Below, in pieces: positions 33,918 to 42,721 of a stretch of DNA of 64,000 nt. A model generated the notes under the pieces. That model was not told where the DNA came from. It searched no databases and saw only the letters and a list, made by a program, of their open reading frames with translations. This DNA is from Streptomyces pseudovenezuelae. Its GTDB lineage: Bacteria > Actinomycetota > Actinomycetes > Streptomycetales > Streptomycetaceae. A program made the translations under genes and the position numbers. How positions within the stretch are numbered: position 1 is the stretch's first letter; each line of letters begins with the position of its first letter. The stretch is taken from the NCBI RefSeq assembly GCF_029892565.1, contig NZ_JARXVH010000014.1:186001-250000 (forward strand), read 5' to 3'.

Positions 33918-34597
33918 GAGCCCGAGCCTTTCGCTTCGTTCGACTCTCCGGCACCGGCCGGGACGAGCCCGCGCTCACGGGCGTAGTCCTCCAGCATGCC
34001 GCGCAGTTGACGGCGGCCCCGGTGCAGCCGGGACATCACCGTTCCGATGGGTGTCCCCATGATGTCCGCGATCTCCTTGTACGCAAAGCCCTCTACATCG
34101 GCGAGATAGACGGCGATGCGGAACTCCTCGGGGATCGCCTGGAGCGCTTCCTTCACGTCCGAGTCCGGCAGATGGTCGAGTGCCTGCGACTCCGCGGAGC
34201 GCAGACCTGTCGACATGTGCGACTCGGCACGGGCGAGCTGCCAGTCCTCGATCTCCTCGGCCGCGGAGCGCTGGGGTTCGCGCTGCTTCTTGCGGTACGA
34301 GTTGATGAACGTGTTCGTGAGGATCCGGTACAGCCACGCTTTGAGGTTGGTGCCTTCGCGGAACTGGTGGAAGGACGCGTACGCCTTCGCGTACGTCTCC
34401 TGCACCAAGTCCTCAGCATCGGCCGGGTTGCGCGTCATGCGCAGCGCCGCCGAGTACATCTGGTCGAGGAATTCGAGCGCGTCCCGCTCGAAGCGCGCAC
34501 GGCGCTCCGTGGTCGATTCAGCGCTGACGCCCTGGCCCTCGGGCAGCTCCGCCTGGCCGTTGTCGGTCCCTGCGTCGATCCCAGTGACCGGACCCAC
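33914..34597 (-). CDS. sigR: ECF sigma factor SigR (disulfide stress)
   Basis: 227 residues from GTG 34597, equal to the S. coelicolor SigR length. Region 2 (FLDQMYSAALRMTRNPADAEDLVQETY split over ~40-75, then KAWLYRILTNTFINSYRK) and region 4 (IPEEFRIAVYLADVEGFAYKEIADIMG, then GTVMSRLHRGR) are complete. It transcribes thioredoxin, mycothiol and protein quality-control genes after thiol oxidation. The frame continues upstream: ATG 34762 adds exactly 55 residues, the extension reported for the unstable induced form SigR'. GAGGAG abuts the GTG. A SigR-type promoter lies at 34822-34848. Confidence 0.96.
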   Translation of the reverse strand: MGPVTGIDAGTDNGQAELPEGQGVSAESTTERRARFERDALEFLDQMYSAALRMTRNPADAEDLVQETYAKAYASFHQFREGTNLKAWLYRILTNTFINSYRKKQREPQRSAAEEIEDWQLARAESHMSTGLRSAESQALDHLPDSDVKEALQAIPEEFRIAVYLADVEGFAYKEIADIMGTPIGTVMSRLHRGRRQLRGMLEDYARERGLVPAGAGESNEAKGSGS

Positions 34598-34762
34598 CTC
34601 CTCATGATTGCGGGTGGCACCGAGACCGGTCCCACCAGCTTCGGAGGATAGACGACGACCCGTCCCCGCCGCCCCTCGAATCGGGGTGGTCTTGGCCGCA
34701 GTCAGCACCGACCAGTCCAGGTCAGTGCGGCTGTCGCGGCTCGGGCAGATGGTCGAACCCAT
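34598..34762 (-). other. N-terminal extension of the SigR' isoform
   Basis: In-frame 55-codon extension of sigR starting at ATG 34762 (MGSTICPSRDSRTDLDW). In S. coelicolor the longer product is made from the SigR-dependent promoter and is degraded quickly, giving negative feedback. The matching length here supports the same scheme. Confidence 0.7.
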
Positions 34763-34821
34763 ACGGCGGACTTCCTCTCCCACGGCTTGCGTGCTGCTTG
34801 TTCAGCACTTCTGTCCCGCAC

Positions 34822-34848
34822 AACAGTGGGCCGCCGCCGCACATTCCC
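34822..34848 (-). promoter_or_regulatory. SigR-dependent autoregulatory promoter (sigRp2-like)
   Basis: On the minus strand GGGAAT (34848-34843) is followed after exactly 18 bases by GTTGTG (GTT at 34824-34822), matching the SigR consensus GGAAT-N18-GTT. It ends about 60 bases before ATG 34762 and begins just after the upstream hydrolase stop. Confidence 0.85.
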
Positions 34849-34853
34849 GCTCT

Positions 34854-35510
34854 TTACCCGAGTGACGCGATCCACCGGACGACACCGTCCGTGATGATCG
34901 CCACCGCCTCGTCCTGGCCGATGTCTGCCTTTTTGGGCACCGCGAACCCGTGATCGCCGAACGGCACCTCGACCAGCCGGTAGTCCCCGCCCGGAAACTC
35001 CTCGGGCCGGCCGAAGGGGTCGTTCCCGCCCTGTACGACGAGGGTGGGCACCCCGGAACCGAGCAGTTCCCCGGCGCGGGACTTCTCCGGCCGGCCCGGC
35101 GGATGCAGCGGGAAGCTGAGTGCCAGCACGGCGTGCGCGCCGAGCTCGGTCGCCGTACGGCAGGCGACGCGGGCGCCCGCACTGCGTCCGCCGGAGACCA
35201 CCGGGAGCCCGGGCTCGCTCAGCGTGGGCCACAGGCCCCGCCAGCCGACGTCGAGGGTCTTCGGGGCCGGCGCGACCTTCTTCCCGGCCACCCGCCAGGG
35301 CTGCTCGACGAGCGCGACGCTCACGCCGTGTCCGGGCAGGACGGCGGCGAGGGCCTGGAGGTCCCGGGCCTCGATGCCACCGCCGGCGCCGTGGCTCACC
35401 GCGAGCACCAGCCGGGGCTTCTTCGCCGGGTGCCAGGTGACGCGGGCGTCCCCCGCGTCCGTGGTCACGGTCTCGGTCACGCTCTCGGTCTTGATGATCT
35501 TCGTCGTCAC
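34854..35510 (-). CDS. alpha/beta hydrolase family protein
   Basis: 218 residues, the KANL3/Tex30-like dienelactone-hydrolase group. The oxyanion/entry turn is SHGAGGGIEA (~40), the nucleophile elbow GGRSAGARVA (Ser ~110), the acid in VVQGGNDPFG (~165), and the histidine in FGDHGFAVP (~192). Substrate unknown. GTG start one base after the SRAP gene ends, so the two form an operon. Its stop touches the sigR promoter, so read-through could feed sigR. Confidence 0.86.
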   Translation of the reverse strand: MTTKIIKTESVTETVTTDAGDARVTWHPAKKPRLVLAVSHGAGGGIEARDLQALAAVLPGHGVSVALVEQPWRVAGKKVAPAPKTLDVGWRGLWPTLSEPGLPVVSGGRSAGARVACRTATELGAHAVLALSFPLHPPGRPEKSRAGELLGSGVPTLVVQGGNDPFGRPEEFPGGDYRLVEVPFGDHGFAVPKKADIGQDEAVAIITDGVVRWIASLG

Positions 35511-35511
35511 A

Positions 35512-36327
35512 TCAGAAGAGTGTGCCCTCTTCGGGCCCCTCCAGCTCCTTCAGCAGCTCCGGGCCGTTGTTGCGGACGTTGCTGACCGCCGTGGAGACCG
35601 GGTAGGCGCGCATGAGGCCGGTGGGCGGGGGCACGAGCAGGGAGCGGAGGTCCTCGACGTCCGTGCGGGAAGGGTCGAGCCAGGTGTCCCAGCGGTCGGG
35701 GGTGAGCATGAGCGGCATCCGGGGGTGGATGTCGGCGAGTGCGTGCGGGCCCTCGTCGGGGGCGACGGCGAGCGGGGTGGTCTCCGCCTCGGTCGTGATC
35801 ACCGAGCAGGTCGTCCACCAGGCCAGCGGATGGTCGTCGGGGAGGGTCCGGTCGCGCCAGAACTCGTAGAGCCCCGCCATCGCGAAGACCGAGCCGTCGG
35901 CGGGCAGCACGAAGTACGGCTGCTTGCGCGGGCGCTTCTTCTTGCCCTCGACCTCCAGGTCCCGCTCCTGCGTGCCGGTGACCCACTCGTAGTAGCCGTC
36001 CGCCGGGATGACGCAGCGGCGGGTGGCGAAGGCCCGCTTGTACGACGGCTTCTCGTGGACCGTCTCGGCGCGGGCGTTGATCATCCGGGCGCCGCCCTCG
36101 GGCGTCTTCGACCAGGACGGGACCAGGCCCCACTTCAGCTTGCGCAGCTGGCGAACCGGTCGCGGATCGGGCACGTCCTTAAGAGGACGGTCAAGGACGG
36201 CGTAGACCTCCTTGGTCGGGGCCACGTTGTAGTCGGGAGGCAGCGTCTCCTCGGGCTCCCACTTCTCGATCTCAAAGATTCCTGCGAGATCCTCGGGTCC
36301 ACGACTCGCTGCATACCGTCCGCACAT
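35512..36327 (-). CDS. SRAP-family DNA-protein crosslink protein (YedK/HMCES)
   Basis: 271 residues from ATG 36327 (MCGRYAASRG). Removal of Met exposes Cys2, which forms a thiazolidine link to abasic sites in single-stranded DNA and shields them. Other conserved elements: YNVAPT (~35), WGLVPSW (~65), NARAET (~82), CVIPADGYYEW with the active-site Glu (~105), and HPRMPLML near the C-terminus with the catalytic His. The frame to 36369 is not used, since an N-terminal extension would abolish Cys2. Confidence 0.94.
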   Translation of the reverse strand: MCGRYAASRGPEDLAGIFEIEKWEPEETLPPDYNVAPTKEVYAVLDRPLKDVPDPRPVRQLRKLKWGLVPSWSKTPEGGARMINARAETVHEKPSYKRAFATRRCVIPADGYYEWVTGTQERDLEVEGKKKRPRKQPYFVLPADGSVFAMAGLYEFWRDRTLPDDHPLAWWTTCSVITTEAETTPLAVAPDEGPHALADIHPRMPLMLTPDRWDTWLDPSRTDVEDLRSLLVPPPTGLMRAYPVSTAVSNVRNNGPELLKELEGPEEGTLF

Positions 36328-36377
36328 ACGTGCAACACTGCCAGATTCCGCGTCGCCAGAGGGAGCCACCGCCGAAC

Positions 36378-37100
36378 ATGGACAGCCTCGCCATCACCTC
36401 GCTGCCCGATCTCTGGGACCGGGTCTTCGGCACCCAGCCCGACCCGGATCTGTGGGTGGTGATCGCGACCCTGGTCGCCGCGCTCGCGGTGATCGTCCCG
36501 CACGGCCTGTGGCGCCTGTCGCGCAACGCGATCACCATCGCCCACGAGGGCGGCCACGGCCTGGTCGCGCTGCTGACCGGCCGGCAGCTCAACGGCATAC
36601 GGCTGCACTCGGACACCAGCGGCCTGACCGTCAGCCGCGGCAAGCCGCACGGCATCGGCATGATCCTCACCGCGGCGGCCGGCTACACCGCTCCCCCGCT
36701 GCTCGGCCTCGGCGGCGCCGCGCTGCTGGCCGCCGGGCACATCACGCTGCTGCTGTGGCTGGCGACGGTGCTGCTGGTGGCGATGCTGGTGATGATCCGC
36801 AACGCGTACGGCGCGCTGACGGTCGTCGTGACCGGCGGCACGTTCCTGCTGGTGTCGTGGCTGGCGGGACCGCAGGTGCAGGCGGCGTTCGCGTACGCGG
36901 GGGTGTGGTTCCTGCTGGTGGGCGGGGTGCGCCCGGCGTTCGAGCTGCAGGCCAAGCGGATGCGCGGCGGCGCGGGCGACTCGGACGCCGACCAGCTCTC
37001 GCGGCTGACGCACGTACCGGCGGGGCTGTGGTTCTTCCTGTTCCACGCGGTGTCACTGTGTGCACTGATCGGCGGCGGGCGCTGGCTGCTGGAGGTCTGA
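36378..37100 (+). CDS. M50-family membrane metallopeptidase
   Basis: 240 residues. The zinc motif HEGGH (~60, in TIAHEGGHGLVALLTG) sits in a membrane helix as in site-2 proteases and SpoIVFB-like M50B enzymes; several more hydrophobic helices follow. No PDZ or CBS domain. ATG 36378, 50 bases from the divergent SRAP start, so both promoters share that short region. Substrate unknown. Confidence 0.88.
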   Translation: MDSLAITSLPDLWDRVFGTQPDPDLWVVIATLVAALAVIVPHGLWRLSRNAITIAHEGGHGLVALLTGRQLNGIRLHSDTSGLTVSRGKPHGIGMILTAAAGYTAPPLLGLGGAALLAAGHITLLLWLATVLLVAMLVMIRNAYGALTVVVTGGTFLLVSWLAGPQVQAAFAYAGVWFLLVGGVRPAFELQAKRMRGGAGDSDADQLSRLTHVPAGLWFFLFHAVSLCALIGGGRWLLEV

Positions 37101-37248
37101 GCCACGGGCGGCCGCCACGGCGTCCACGGACCACGCGAGGACCGTATACGCGCATATATGCACGGCACTTCCCATGCCGTTGTTTCGCCGTGGTTTCGCC
37201 GCATTTGATCAAGATCTCCGGTCACCGACAGCCACTAAGGTGGAGCGC

Positions 37249-38565
37249 ATGACCGTAAACCCCGCACACACCTCACTCTGGCCCGCCCCGCACGCGAGCG
37301 GAGCCGTCCGCGCGACGGTCCACGTGCCGGGGTCCAAGTCGGTCACCAACCGGGCCCTGGTGCTCGCCGCGCTGGCCTCGGAGCCGGGCTGGCTGCGCCG
37401 CCCGCTGCGCTCGCGGGACACGCTGCTGATGGCGGCCGCCCTGCGCGAGATGGGTGTGGACATCGAGGAGGGGGTCGGCCCGGACGGCACCGGCGAGACC
37501 TGGCGGGTGCTCCCGACCGGCCTGCACGGCCCGGCCACGGTGGATGTCGGGAACGCGGGCACGGTCATGCGTTTCCTGCCCCCGGTCGCCGCCCTCGCCG
37601 ACGGTCCGGTCCGCTTCGACGGCGACCCGAGGGCGTACGAGCGTCCGCTGCACGGGGTGATCGACGCGCTGCGGGTGCTCGGGGCGCGGATCGACGACGA
37701 CGGGCGCGGCACGCTGCCGCTGACGGTGCACGGGGGCGGGGCGCTGGACGGCGGTCCGGTCGAGATCGACGCTTCTTCCTCGTCGCAGTTCGTGTCGGCG
37801 CTGCTGCTGTCCGGGCCGCGGTTCAACCAGGGCGTCGAGGTGCGGCACATCGGTTCGTCGCTGCCCTCGCTGCCGCACATCCGGATGACGGTCGACATGC
37901 TGCGCGCGGTCGGTGCACAGGTGGACACCCCGGAGTCGGGCGGCGAGCCGAACGTGTGGCGGGTGACGCCGGGCGCGCTCCTTGGCCGGGACCTGACGGT
38001 GGAGCCGGACCTGTCGAACGCGCAGCCGTTCCTGGCCGCGGCCCTGGTGACCGGCGGCAAGGTGGTGATCCCGGACTGGCCGGCCCGCACCACCCAGCCC
38101 GGCGACAGGCTGCGCGAGATCTTCACCGAGATGGGCGGTTCCTGCGAACTCACCGAGTACGGGCTGGAGTTCACCGGATCCGGCGCGATCCACGGCATCG
38201 ACGTGGACCTGAGCGAGGTCGGCGAGCTGACCCCGGGCATCGCGGCGGTCGCCGCCCTCGCGGACTCCCCCTCCACCCTGCGCGGCGTCTCCCATCTGCG
38301 CCTGCACGAGACGGACCGGCTGGCCGCGCTCACCAAGGAGATCAACGAACTCGGCGGTGACGTGAGCGAGACCGCCGACGGCCTGCACATCCGCCCGCGC
38401 CGGCTGCACGGCGGGATCTTCCACACCTACGAGGACCACCGCATGGCGACGGCCGGCGCGATCATCGGCCTCGCGGTCGAGGGCGTGCAGATCGAGAACG
38501 TGGCGACGACGGCGAAGACCCTGCCGGACTTCCCCGACCTGTGGACCGGGATGCTCGGGGCGTAG
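37249..38565 (+). CDS. aroA: 3-phosphoshikimate 1-carboxyvinyltransferase (EPSP synthase)
   Basis: 438 residues. Sixth step of the shikimate pathway: joins shikimate-3-phosphate and phosphoenolpyruvate. Conserved blocks are GSKSVTNRALVLAALA (~23), GNAGTVMRFLPPVAAL (~100), DASSSSQFVSALLLSGPRF (~175), LSNAQPFLAAALVTGG (~260), LRLHETDRLAALTKE (~350) and DHRMATAGAIIGL (~400). ATG 37249 has GGTGGAG upstream. Lone aro gene here, followed after 17 bases by rsgA. Confidence 0.97.
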   Translation: MTVNPAHTSLWPAPHASGAVRATVHVPGSKSVTNRALVLAALASEPGWLRRPLRSRDTLLMAAALREMGVDIEEGVGPDGTGETWRVLPTGLHGPATVDVGNAGTVMRFLPPVAALADGPVRFDGDPRAYERPLHGVIDALRVLGARIDDDGRGTLPLTVHGGGALDGGPVEIDASSSSQFVSALLLSGPRFNQGVEVRHIGSSLPSLPHIRMTVDMLRAVGAQVDTPESGGEPNVWRVTPGALLGRDLTVEPDLSNAQPFLAAALVTGGKVVIPDWPARTTQPGDRLREIFTEMGGSCELTEYGLEFTGSGAIHGIDVDLSEVGELTPGIAAVAALADSPSTLRGVSHLRLHETDRLAALTKEINELGGDVSETADGLHIRPRRLHGGIFHTYEDHRMATAGAIIGLAVEGVQIENVATTAKTLPDFPDLWTGMLGA

Positions 38566-38582
38566 GGGCACGGGAACCAGTC

Positions 38583-39593
38583 ATGCGCCGCTACGGCAAG
38601 AACACCGACGAGGACGACATCCGCCAGCGCCCGAACCGCAAGGGCAACCGGCCGCGTACGAACATCCGCCCCAAGCACGAGGAAGCGGTCGAGGGCATGG
38701 TCCTCACCGTCGACCGGGGCCGGCTGACCTGCCTGGTCGAGGACCGGGTCGTGATGGCGATCAAGGCCCGCGAGCTGGGCCGGAAGGCCGCGGTGGTCGG
38801 TGACCGGGTGGCCATCATCGGCGACCTGTCCGGCGACAAGGACACCCTCGCCCGGATCGTCCGCATCGAGCCGCGCACCTCCGTGCTGCGCCGCACGGCC
38901 GACGACGACGATCCCTACGAGCGCGTGGTCGTCGCCAACGCCGACCAGCTGGCCATCGTCACGGCCCTGGCGGACCCCGAACCCCGCCCGCGCCTCATCG
39001 ACCGCTGCCTGGTCGCGGCCTACGACGGCGGCCTCGACCCGCTGCTCGTCCTGACCAAGTCGGACCTGGCCCCGCCCGACGAACTCCTGGAGATGTACGG
39101 CGATTTGGGCGTCCCCTACGTCGTCACGAGCCGCGAGGAGCTGGAGAACGGCACCGCGGTGGAGCGGGTGCGCAAGCAACTGGACGGCAAGATCACGGCG
39201 TTCGTCGGCCACTCCGGTGTCGGCAAGACGACCCTCGTCAACGCGCTGGTCTCGCTGGAGCGGCGGCGCAGCACCGGAATCGTCAACGCCGTCACCGGAC
39301 GCGGCCGGCACACCACGACCTCGGCGCGCGCGATCCCGCTGCCGGACGACTCGGGCTGGGTCGTCGACACACCGGGCGTCCGTTCCTTCGGCCTGCACCA
39401 CGTGGACCCGTCCCGGGTCATCAAGGCGTTCCCCGACCTGGAGCCCGGCACCGCGAACTGCCCGCGCGCGTGCAGTCACGACGAGCCGGACTGCGCGCTG
39501 GACGCGTGGGTGGCCGAGGGGCACGCGGATCCGGCCCGGCTCTACTCGCTGCGCCGCCTGCTCTCCACCCGGGAGCGGAAGGAAGGCGACTGA
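38583..39593 (+). CDS. rsgA: ribosome small-subunit GTPase RsgA
   Basis: 336 residues. A late 30S maturation GTPase with circularly permuted G domain: after an OB fold (~50-110) come TKSD (G4), SREE, then GHSGVGKTTLVNAL (P-loop, ~205), TGRGRHTTT (switch I) and DTPGV (G3). The C-terminal zinc knuckle CPRACSHDEPDC fits C-x4-C-x-H-x5-C. ATG 38583 selected over the open frame from 38541. In an operon with aroA. Confidence 0.96.
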   Translation: MRRYGKNTDEDDIRQRPNRKGNRPRTNIRPKHEEAVEGMVLTVDRGRLTCLVEDRVVMAIKARELGRKAAVVGDRVAIIGDLSGDKDTLARIVRIEPRTSVLRRTADDDDPYERVVVANADQLAIVTALADPEPRPRLIDRCLVAAYDGGLDPLLVLTKSDLAPPDELLEMYGDLGVPYVVTSREELENGTAVERVRKQLDGKITAFVGHSGVGKTTLVNALVSLERRRSTGIVNAVTGRGRHTTTSARAIPLPDDSGWVVDTPGVRSFGLHHVDPSRVIKAFPDLEPGTANCPRACSHDEPDCALDAWVAEGHADPARLYSLRRLLSTRERKEGD

Positions 39594-39668
39594 CCTCCGC
39601 GTTGTTTGGCAGTACTCGGGTGCGGCAAGTGCATAATCGCACCGAGCCGCATACGGGAGGACAAGCAC

Positions 39669-39992
39669 ATGGCGTGGCTGCTGGTGGTGGTGGCCGGGTT
39701 GCTGGAGACAGGTTTCGCCGTGTGCCTCAAGCTCTCGCACGGTTTCACGCGACTGTGGCCCACGATCGCGTTCTGCGCCTTCGCACTCGGCAGTTTCGGC
39801 CTGCTCACCCTGTCCCTGAAGAAACTCGACGTCGGACCCGCCTATGCCGTCTGGACCGGCATCGGCGCGGCCGGCACCGCGATCTACGGAATGATCTTCC
39901 TCGGCGACCTGGTCTCCACCCTGAAGCTCATCTCGATCGGCTTCGTCATCGTGGGCGTGATCGGCCTCCAGCTGTCGGGCTCGGCCCACTAG
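39669..39992 (+). CDS. SMR-family exporter, SugE/Gdx type
   Basis: 107 residues, four membrane helices. The essential membrane glutamate is E14 (AGLLETGFAVCLK). Features such as LSHGFTRLWP and AYAVWTGIGAAGTAIYG match the SugE/Gdx branch, which exports guanidinium, more than the EmrE drug-efflux branch. No guanidine riboswitch is visible in the 75-base leader. Shine-Dalgarno GGGAGGA. It is convergent with a TetR gene seven bases away. Confidence 0.9.
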   Translation: MAWLLVVVAGLLETGFAVCLKLSHGFTRLWPTIAFCAFALGSFGLLTLSLKKLDVGPAYAVWTGIGAAGTAIYGMIFLGDLVSTLKLISIGFVIVGVIGLQLSGSAH

Positions 39993-39998
39993 GGGCGG

Positions 39999-40604
39999 TC
40001 AGGCAGGCTGGCGGGACAGGGCCGTGCGGATCAGGTCGGCCACTCCGCCCTCCCCCGGCGGCGCCGAGACGCAGGACAGGGCGAGGCGGGTGACGAGCTC
40101 GCAGGAGCGGGTCAGGTCGGCGGTCTCCGACTTGGGGGTGCCGGGGACGGCGAGCTGCACCACGGCCCGGTCGCGGACGATCGCCACGAAGTCGCCGGGC
40201 GAGGGCAGCGGACCGTCGGCCCTCCGCTGCGCCGGCACGGCCGAGGACGACGGAACCGCGGACAGCGTCGGCGAGGGCAGCCGCTCGCTCCAGCAGCCGG
40301 TCAGCATGGCCCGTACGAGCGCGTTCTCGCGGGCCATGGACACCGTCCACTCGGCGGTCGCGGTCAGCCGGTCGCGGGCGTCGGCGTGCGTGGCCAGCGC
40401 CCGTTCGACGCCGGCGAGATAGCCGTCGGCCTCTCGTCTGACCAGTGCCCGGGCGAGCCCCTCCTTGCTGCCGAACTCGTTGTAGAGCGTCTGCCGGGAC
40501 ACACCGGCCGCCGCGGCGACATCGACCATCCGCACCGTGGACCACGGCCGACGGGCCAGCGCCGTGTACGCGGCGTCCAGTAGGGATTCCCGCGCTGCAG
40601 GCAT
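39999..40604 (-). CDS. TetR-family transcriptional regulator
   Basis: 201 residues. N-terminal TetR helix-turn-helix (MVDVAAAAGVSRQTLYNEFGSKEGLARAL, split, ~20-50); C-terminal ligand domain variable. ATG 40604 has GGGAGG five bases upstream; the frame open to 40703 lacks one. Ligand and targets unknown; the convergent SMR exporter is a possible partner but they do not share a promoter. Confidence 0.88.
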   Translation of the reverse strand: MPAARESLLDAAYTALARRPWSTVRMVDVAAAAGVSRQTLYNEFGSKEGLARALVRREADGYLAGVERALATHADARDRLTATAEWTVSMARENALVRAMLTGCWSERLPSPTLSAVPSSSAVPAQRRADGPLPSPGDFVAIVRDRAVVQLAVPGTPKSETADLTRSCELVTRLALSCVSAPPGEGGVADLIRTALSRQPA

Positions 40605-40638
40605 CATCGCCTCCCTGGGGCGGAGCACTCTGCGCCCA

Positions 40639-40666
40639 GATTTGACGCGCACGGGGGCACTGTCAA
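40639..40666 (-). promoter_or_regulatory. tetR promoter with TTGAC dyad
   Basis: On the minus strand TTGACA (40666-40661), 16 bases, then CAAATC (40644-40639) is a housekeeping-like promoter 35 bases from the regulator's start. On the plus strand TTGAC at 40642-40646 mirrors it, making a TTGAC/GTCAA dyad that could be an autoregulatory operator. Confidence 0.5.
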
Positions 40667-40814
40667 GGGTTCGCGAGCGCACTGGGGGGCGCCCGTCGGA
40701 CACTACGTGCCGTCACACCCCGTGCACGGCCCGGCCGCGACTCGTCAATGTGCCGCCAAACCGTGAGGTAGGAGCGCTGGCACCGGCCCGACGCCGACGG
40801 ATAGCGTGCGTTCC

Positions 40815-41615
40815 ATGCCGGACTACCAGGATGACCTCCGTTTCGCCCACGTCCTCGCGGACGCCGCCGACTCGGCCACCATGGGCCGATTCAAGGCGCT
40901 CGACCTCAAGGTCGAGACGAAACCGGACATGACTCCGGTGAGCGAGGCGGACAAGGCGGCGGAGGAGATCATCCGCGGCCAGCTGCGGCGCGGCCGCCCG
41001 CGCGACGCGATCCTCGGCGAGGAGTTCGGCATCCAGGGCACGGGCCCCCGGCGCTGGGTGATCGACCCGATCGACGGCACCAAGAACTACGTACGCGGCG
41101 TGCCCGTGTGGGCCACGCTGATCGCCCTCATGGAGGCGGCGGAGGGCGGCTACCGGCCCGTCGTCGGCGTCGTCTCCGCGCCCGCGCTGGGCCGCCGCTG
41201 GTGGGCCGCCAAGGGCCACGGCGCCTTCACCGGCCGCAGCCTCTCCTCGGCCTCCCGGCTGCGCGTCTCCCGCGTCTCGAAGCTGACGGACGCCTCCTTC
41301 GCGTACTCCTCGCTCTCCGGCTGGGAGGAGCAGGGCCGCCTCAACGGCTTCCTGGACCTGACCCGCGAGGTGTGGCGCACGCGCGCGTACGGCGACTTCT
41401 GGCCCTACATGCTGGTCGCCGAGGGCGCGGTGGACATCTGCGCCGAACCGGAGCTGTCCATGTGGGACATGGCCGCCAACGCGATCATCGTGACCGAGGC
41501 CGGCGGCGAGTTCACCGGCCTCGACGGCCGCCCCGGCCCGCACAGCGGGAACGCTGCGGCGTCGAACGGGCTGCTGCACGACGAGTTGCTGGGCTATCTC
41601 AACCAGCGCTACTGA
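40815..41615 (+). CDS. hisN: histidinol-phosphatase, inositol monophosphatase family
   Basis: 266 residues. Removes phosphate from histidinol-phosphate in histidine synthesis (HisN type of actinobacteria). Metal motifs: ILGEEFG (~70), WVIDPIDGTKNYVRG (~85) and WDMAANAIIVTEAGG (~215). ATG 40815 has no Shine-Dalgarno but a TANNNT -10 (TAGCGT, 40802-40807) seven bases upstream, so it is probably leaderless. The specific name follows the actinobacterial orthologue rather than a unique motif. Confidence 0.9.
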   Translation: MPDYQDDLRFAHVLADAADSATMGRFKALDLKVETKPDMTPVSEADKAAEEIIRGQLRRGRPRDAILGEEFGIQGTGPRRWVIDPIDGTKNYVRGVPVWATLIALMEAAEGGYRPVVGVVSAPALGRRWWAAKGHGAFTGRSLSSASRLRVSRVSKLTDASFAYSSLSGWEEQGRLNGFLDLTREVWRTRAYGDFWPYMLVAEGAVDICAEPELSMWDMAANAIIVTEAGGEFTGLDGRPGPHSGNAAASNGLLHDELLGYLNQRY

Positions 41616-41785
41616 CCGGCGCGTAGGGCACACCCGTCGAGCGCAGATGAGCACGCACGCCCTCAATCGGCCGTGCGCGCCCTCTTGTTGACCGTTGCTT
41701 TACCTGCAACTCTGAGGGCACCCTCAATTTGTGAACTTGTGAATCCCTGAACTATCAGGGGTTCCCGGGAGGTGACTCGCAGCCC

Positions 41786-42178
41786 ATGCTCGTCCGCGAA
41801 GCCATGAGCACCGTGGTGCTCACGATCGGCCCCGCCCACACCCTCCGCCAGGCAGCCGCCCTGATGTCCGCCCGCCGAGTCGGCGCCGCCGTGGTCCTCG
41901 ACCCCGACGCCGGTGGCATCGGCATCCTCACCGAACGCGACATCCTCAACTCCGTCGGCCTCGGCCAGAACCCGGACTCCGAACGCGCCCACGCCCACAC
42001 CACCACCGATGTCGTCTTCGCCGCCCCGTCCTGGACGCTGGAGGAGGCGGCGAGCGCCATGACCCACGGCGGCTTCCGCCACCTCGTCGTCCTGGACCGC
42101 GGCGACGCCGTCGGCATCGTCTCGGTCCGCGACATCATCCGCTGCTGGACACCGGCCCGACAGCACGTACCCGCCTGA
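41786..42178 (+). CDS. CBS-domain protein
   Basis: 130 residues made of two CBS domains only: VREAMSTVVLTIGPAHTLRQAAALM then GIGILTERDIL, and the second pair TTDVVFAAPSWTLEEAASAM then GIVSVRDIIR. Such proteins bind adenosine nucleotides and act as energy sensors. Partner unknown. The 170 bases upstream include an inverted repeat (ATCCCTGAACTATCAGGGGT) that may belong to its promoter. Confidence 0.9.
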   Translation: MLVREAMSTVVLTIGPAHTLRQAAALMSARRVGAAVVLDPDAGGIGILTERDILNSVGLGQNPDSERAHAHTTTDVVFAAPSWTLEEAASAMTHGGFRHLVVLDRGDAVGIVSVRDIIRCWTPARQHVPA

Positions 42179-42181
42179 GCA

Positions 42182-42211
42182 CATGGTGGCGCCTTCGCGG
42201 GCGCCACCATG
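42182..42211 (+). terminator. terminator after the CBS gene
   Basis: Perfect 12-bp stem CATGGTGGCGCC / GGCGCCACCATG with loop TTCGCG, directly after the stop codon. Confidence 0.88.
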
Positions 42212-42288
42212 GACAAAGTCCAAGACCGGGCAAGCTCCAAAGTCACACCTGTTCGGATTCTGGGCCTCCCACTGTTAAACTGGCCCGC

Positions 42289-42705
42289 ATGAGTGACCTT
42301 CTGGAGCGGCTGCGCGGACGCGGATGGCGGATGACCGCACAGCGGCGTGTCGTGGCCGAGGTCCTGGACGGCCGGCACGTCCACCTGACCGCCGACGAGG
42401 TGCACGCGCGCGCTGTCGCGAAGCTCCCCGAGATCTCCCGGGCGACCGTGTACAACACGCTGGGCGAGCTGGTCTCCCTCGGCGAGGTCCTGGAAGTCTC
42501 CACCGACAAGCGCGCCAAGCGGTACGACCCGAACGCGCACCAGCCGCACCACCACCTGGTCTGCGCCCAGTGCGGCACCATCAAGGACGTCCACCCGAGC
42601 GGCAACCCGCTGGCCGACCTCCCCGACTCGGAGCGCTTCGGCTTCAAGGTCTCGGACGTCGAGGTGACGTACCGCGGCGTCTGCCCGAACTGCTCGGCGG
42701 CCTGA
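42289..42705 (+). CDS. Fur-family transcriptional repressor
   Basis: 138 residues. N-terminal winged helix (MTAQRRVVAEVL, ISRATVYNTLGELVSLGEV), then the metal core HQPHHHLVCAQCG and the structural zinc site from two pairs, CAQC (~95) and CPNC (~133). The sequence is nearer the PerR/CatR type than Zur or Nur, but the sensed metal or oxidant cannot be fixed by eye. It appears leaderless: a -10 TAAACT (42276-42281) lies seven bases before the ATG. Confidence 0.92.
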   Translation: MSDLLERLRGRGWRMTAQRRVVAEVLDGRHVHLTADEVHARAVAKLPEISRATVYNTLGELVSLGEVLEVSTDKRAKRYDPNAHQPHHHLVCAQCGTIKDVHPSGNPLADLPDSERFGFKVSDVEVTYRGVCPNCSAA

Positions 42706-42721
42706 CGGCTTTCGACTTCGA

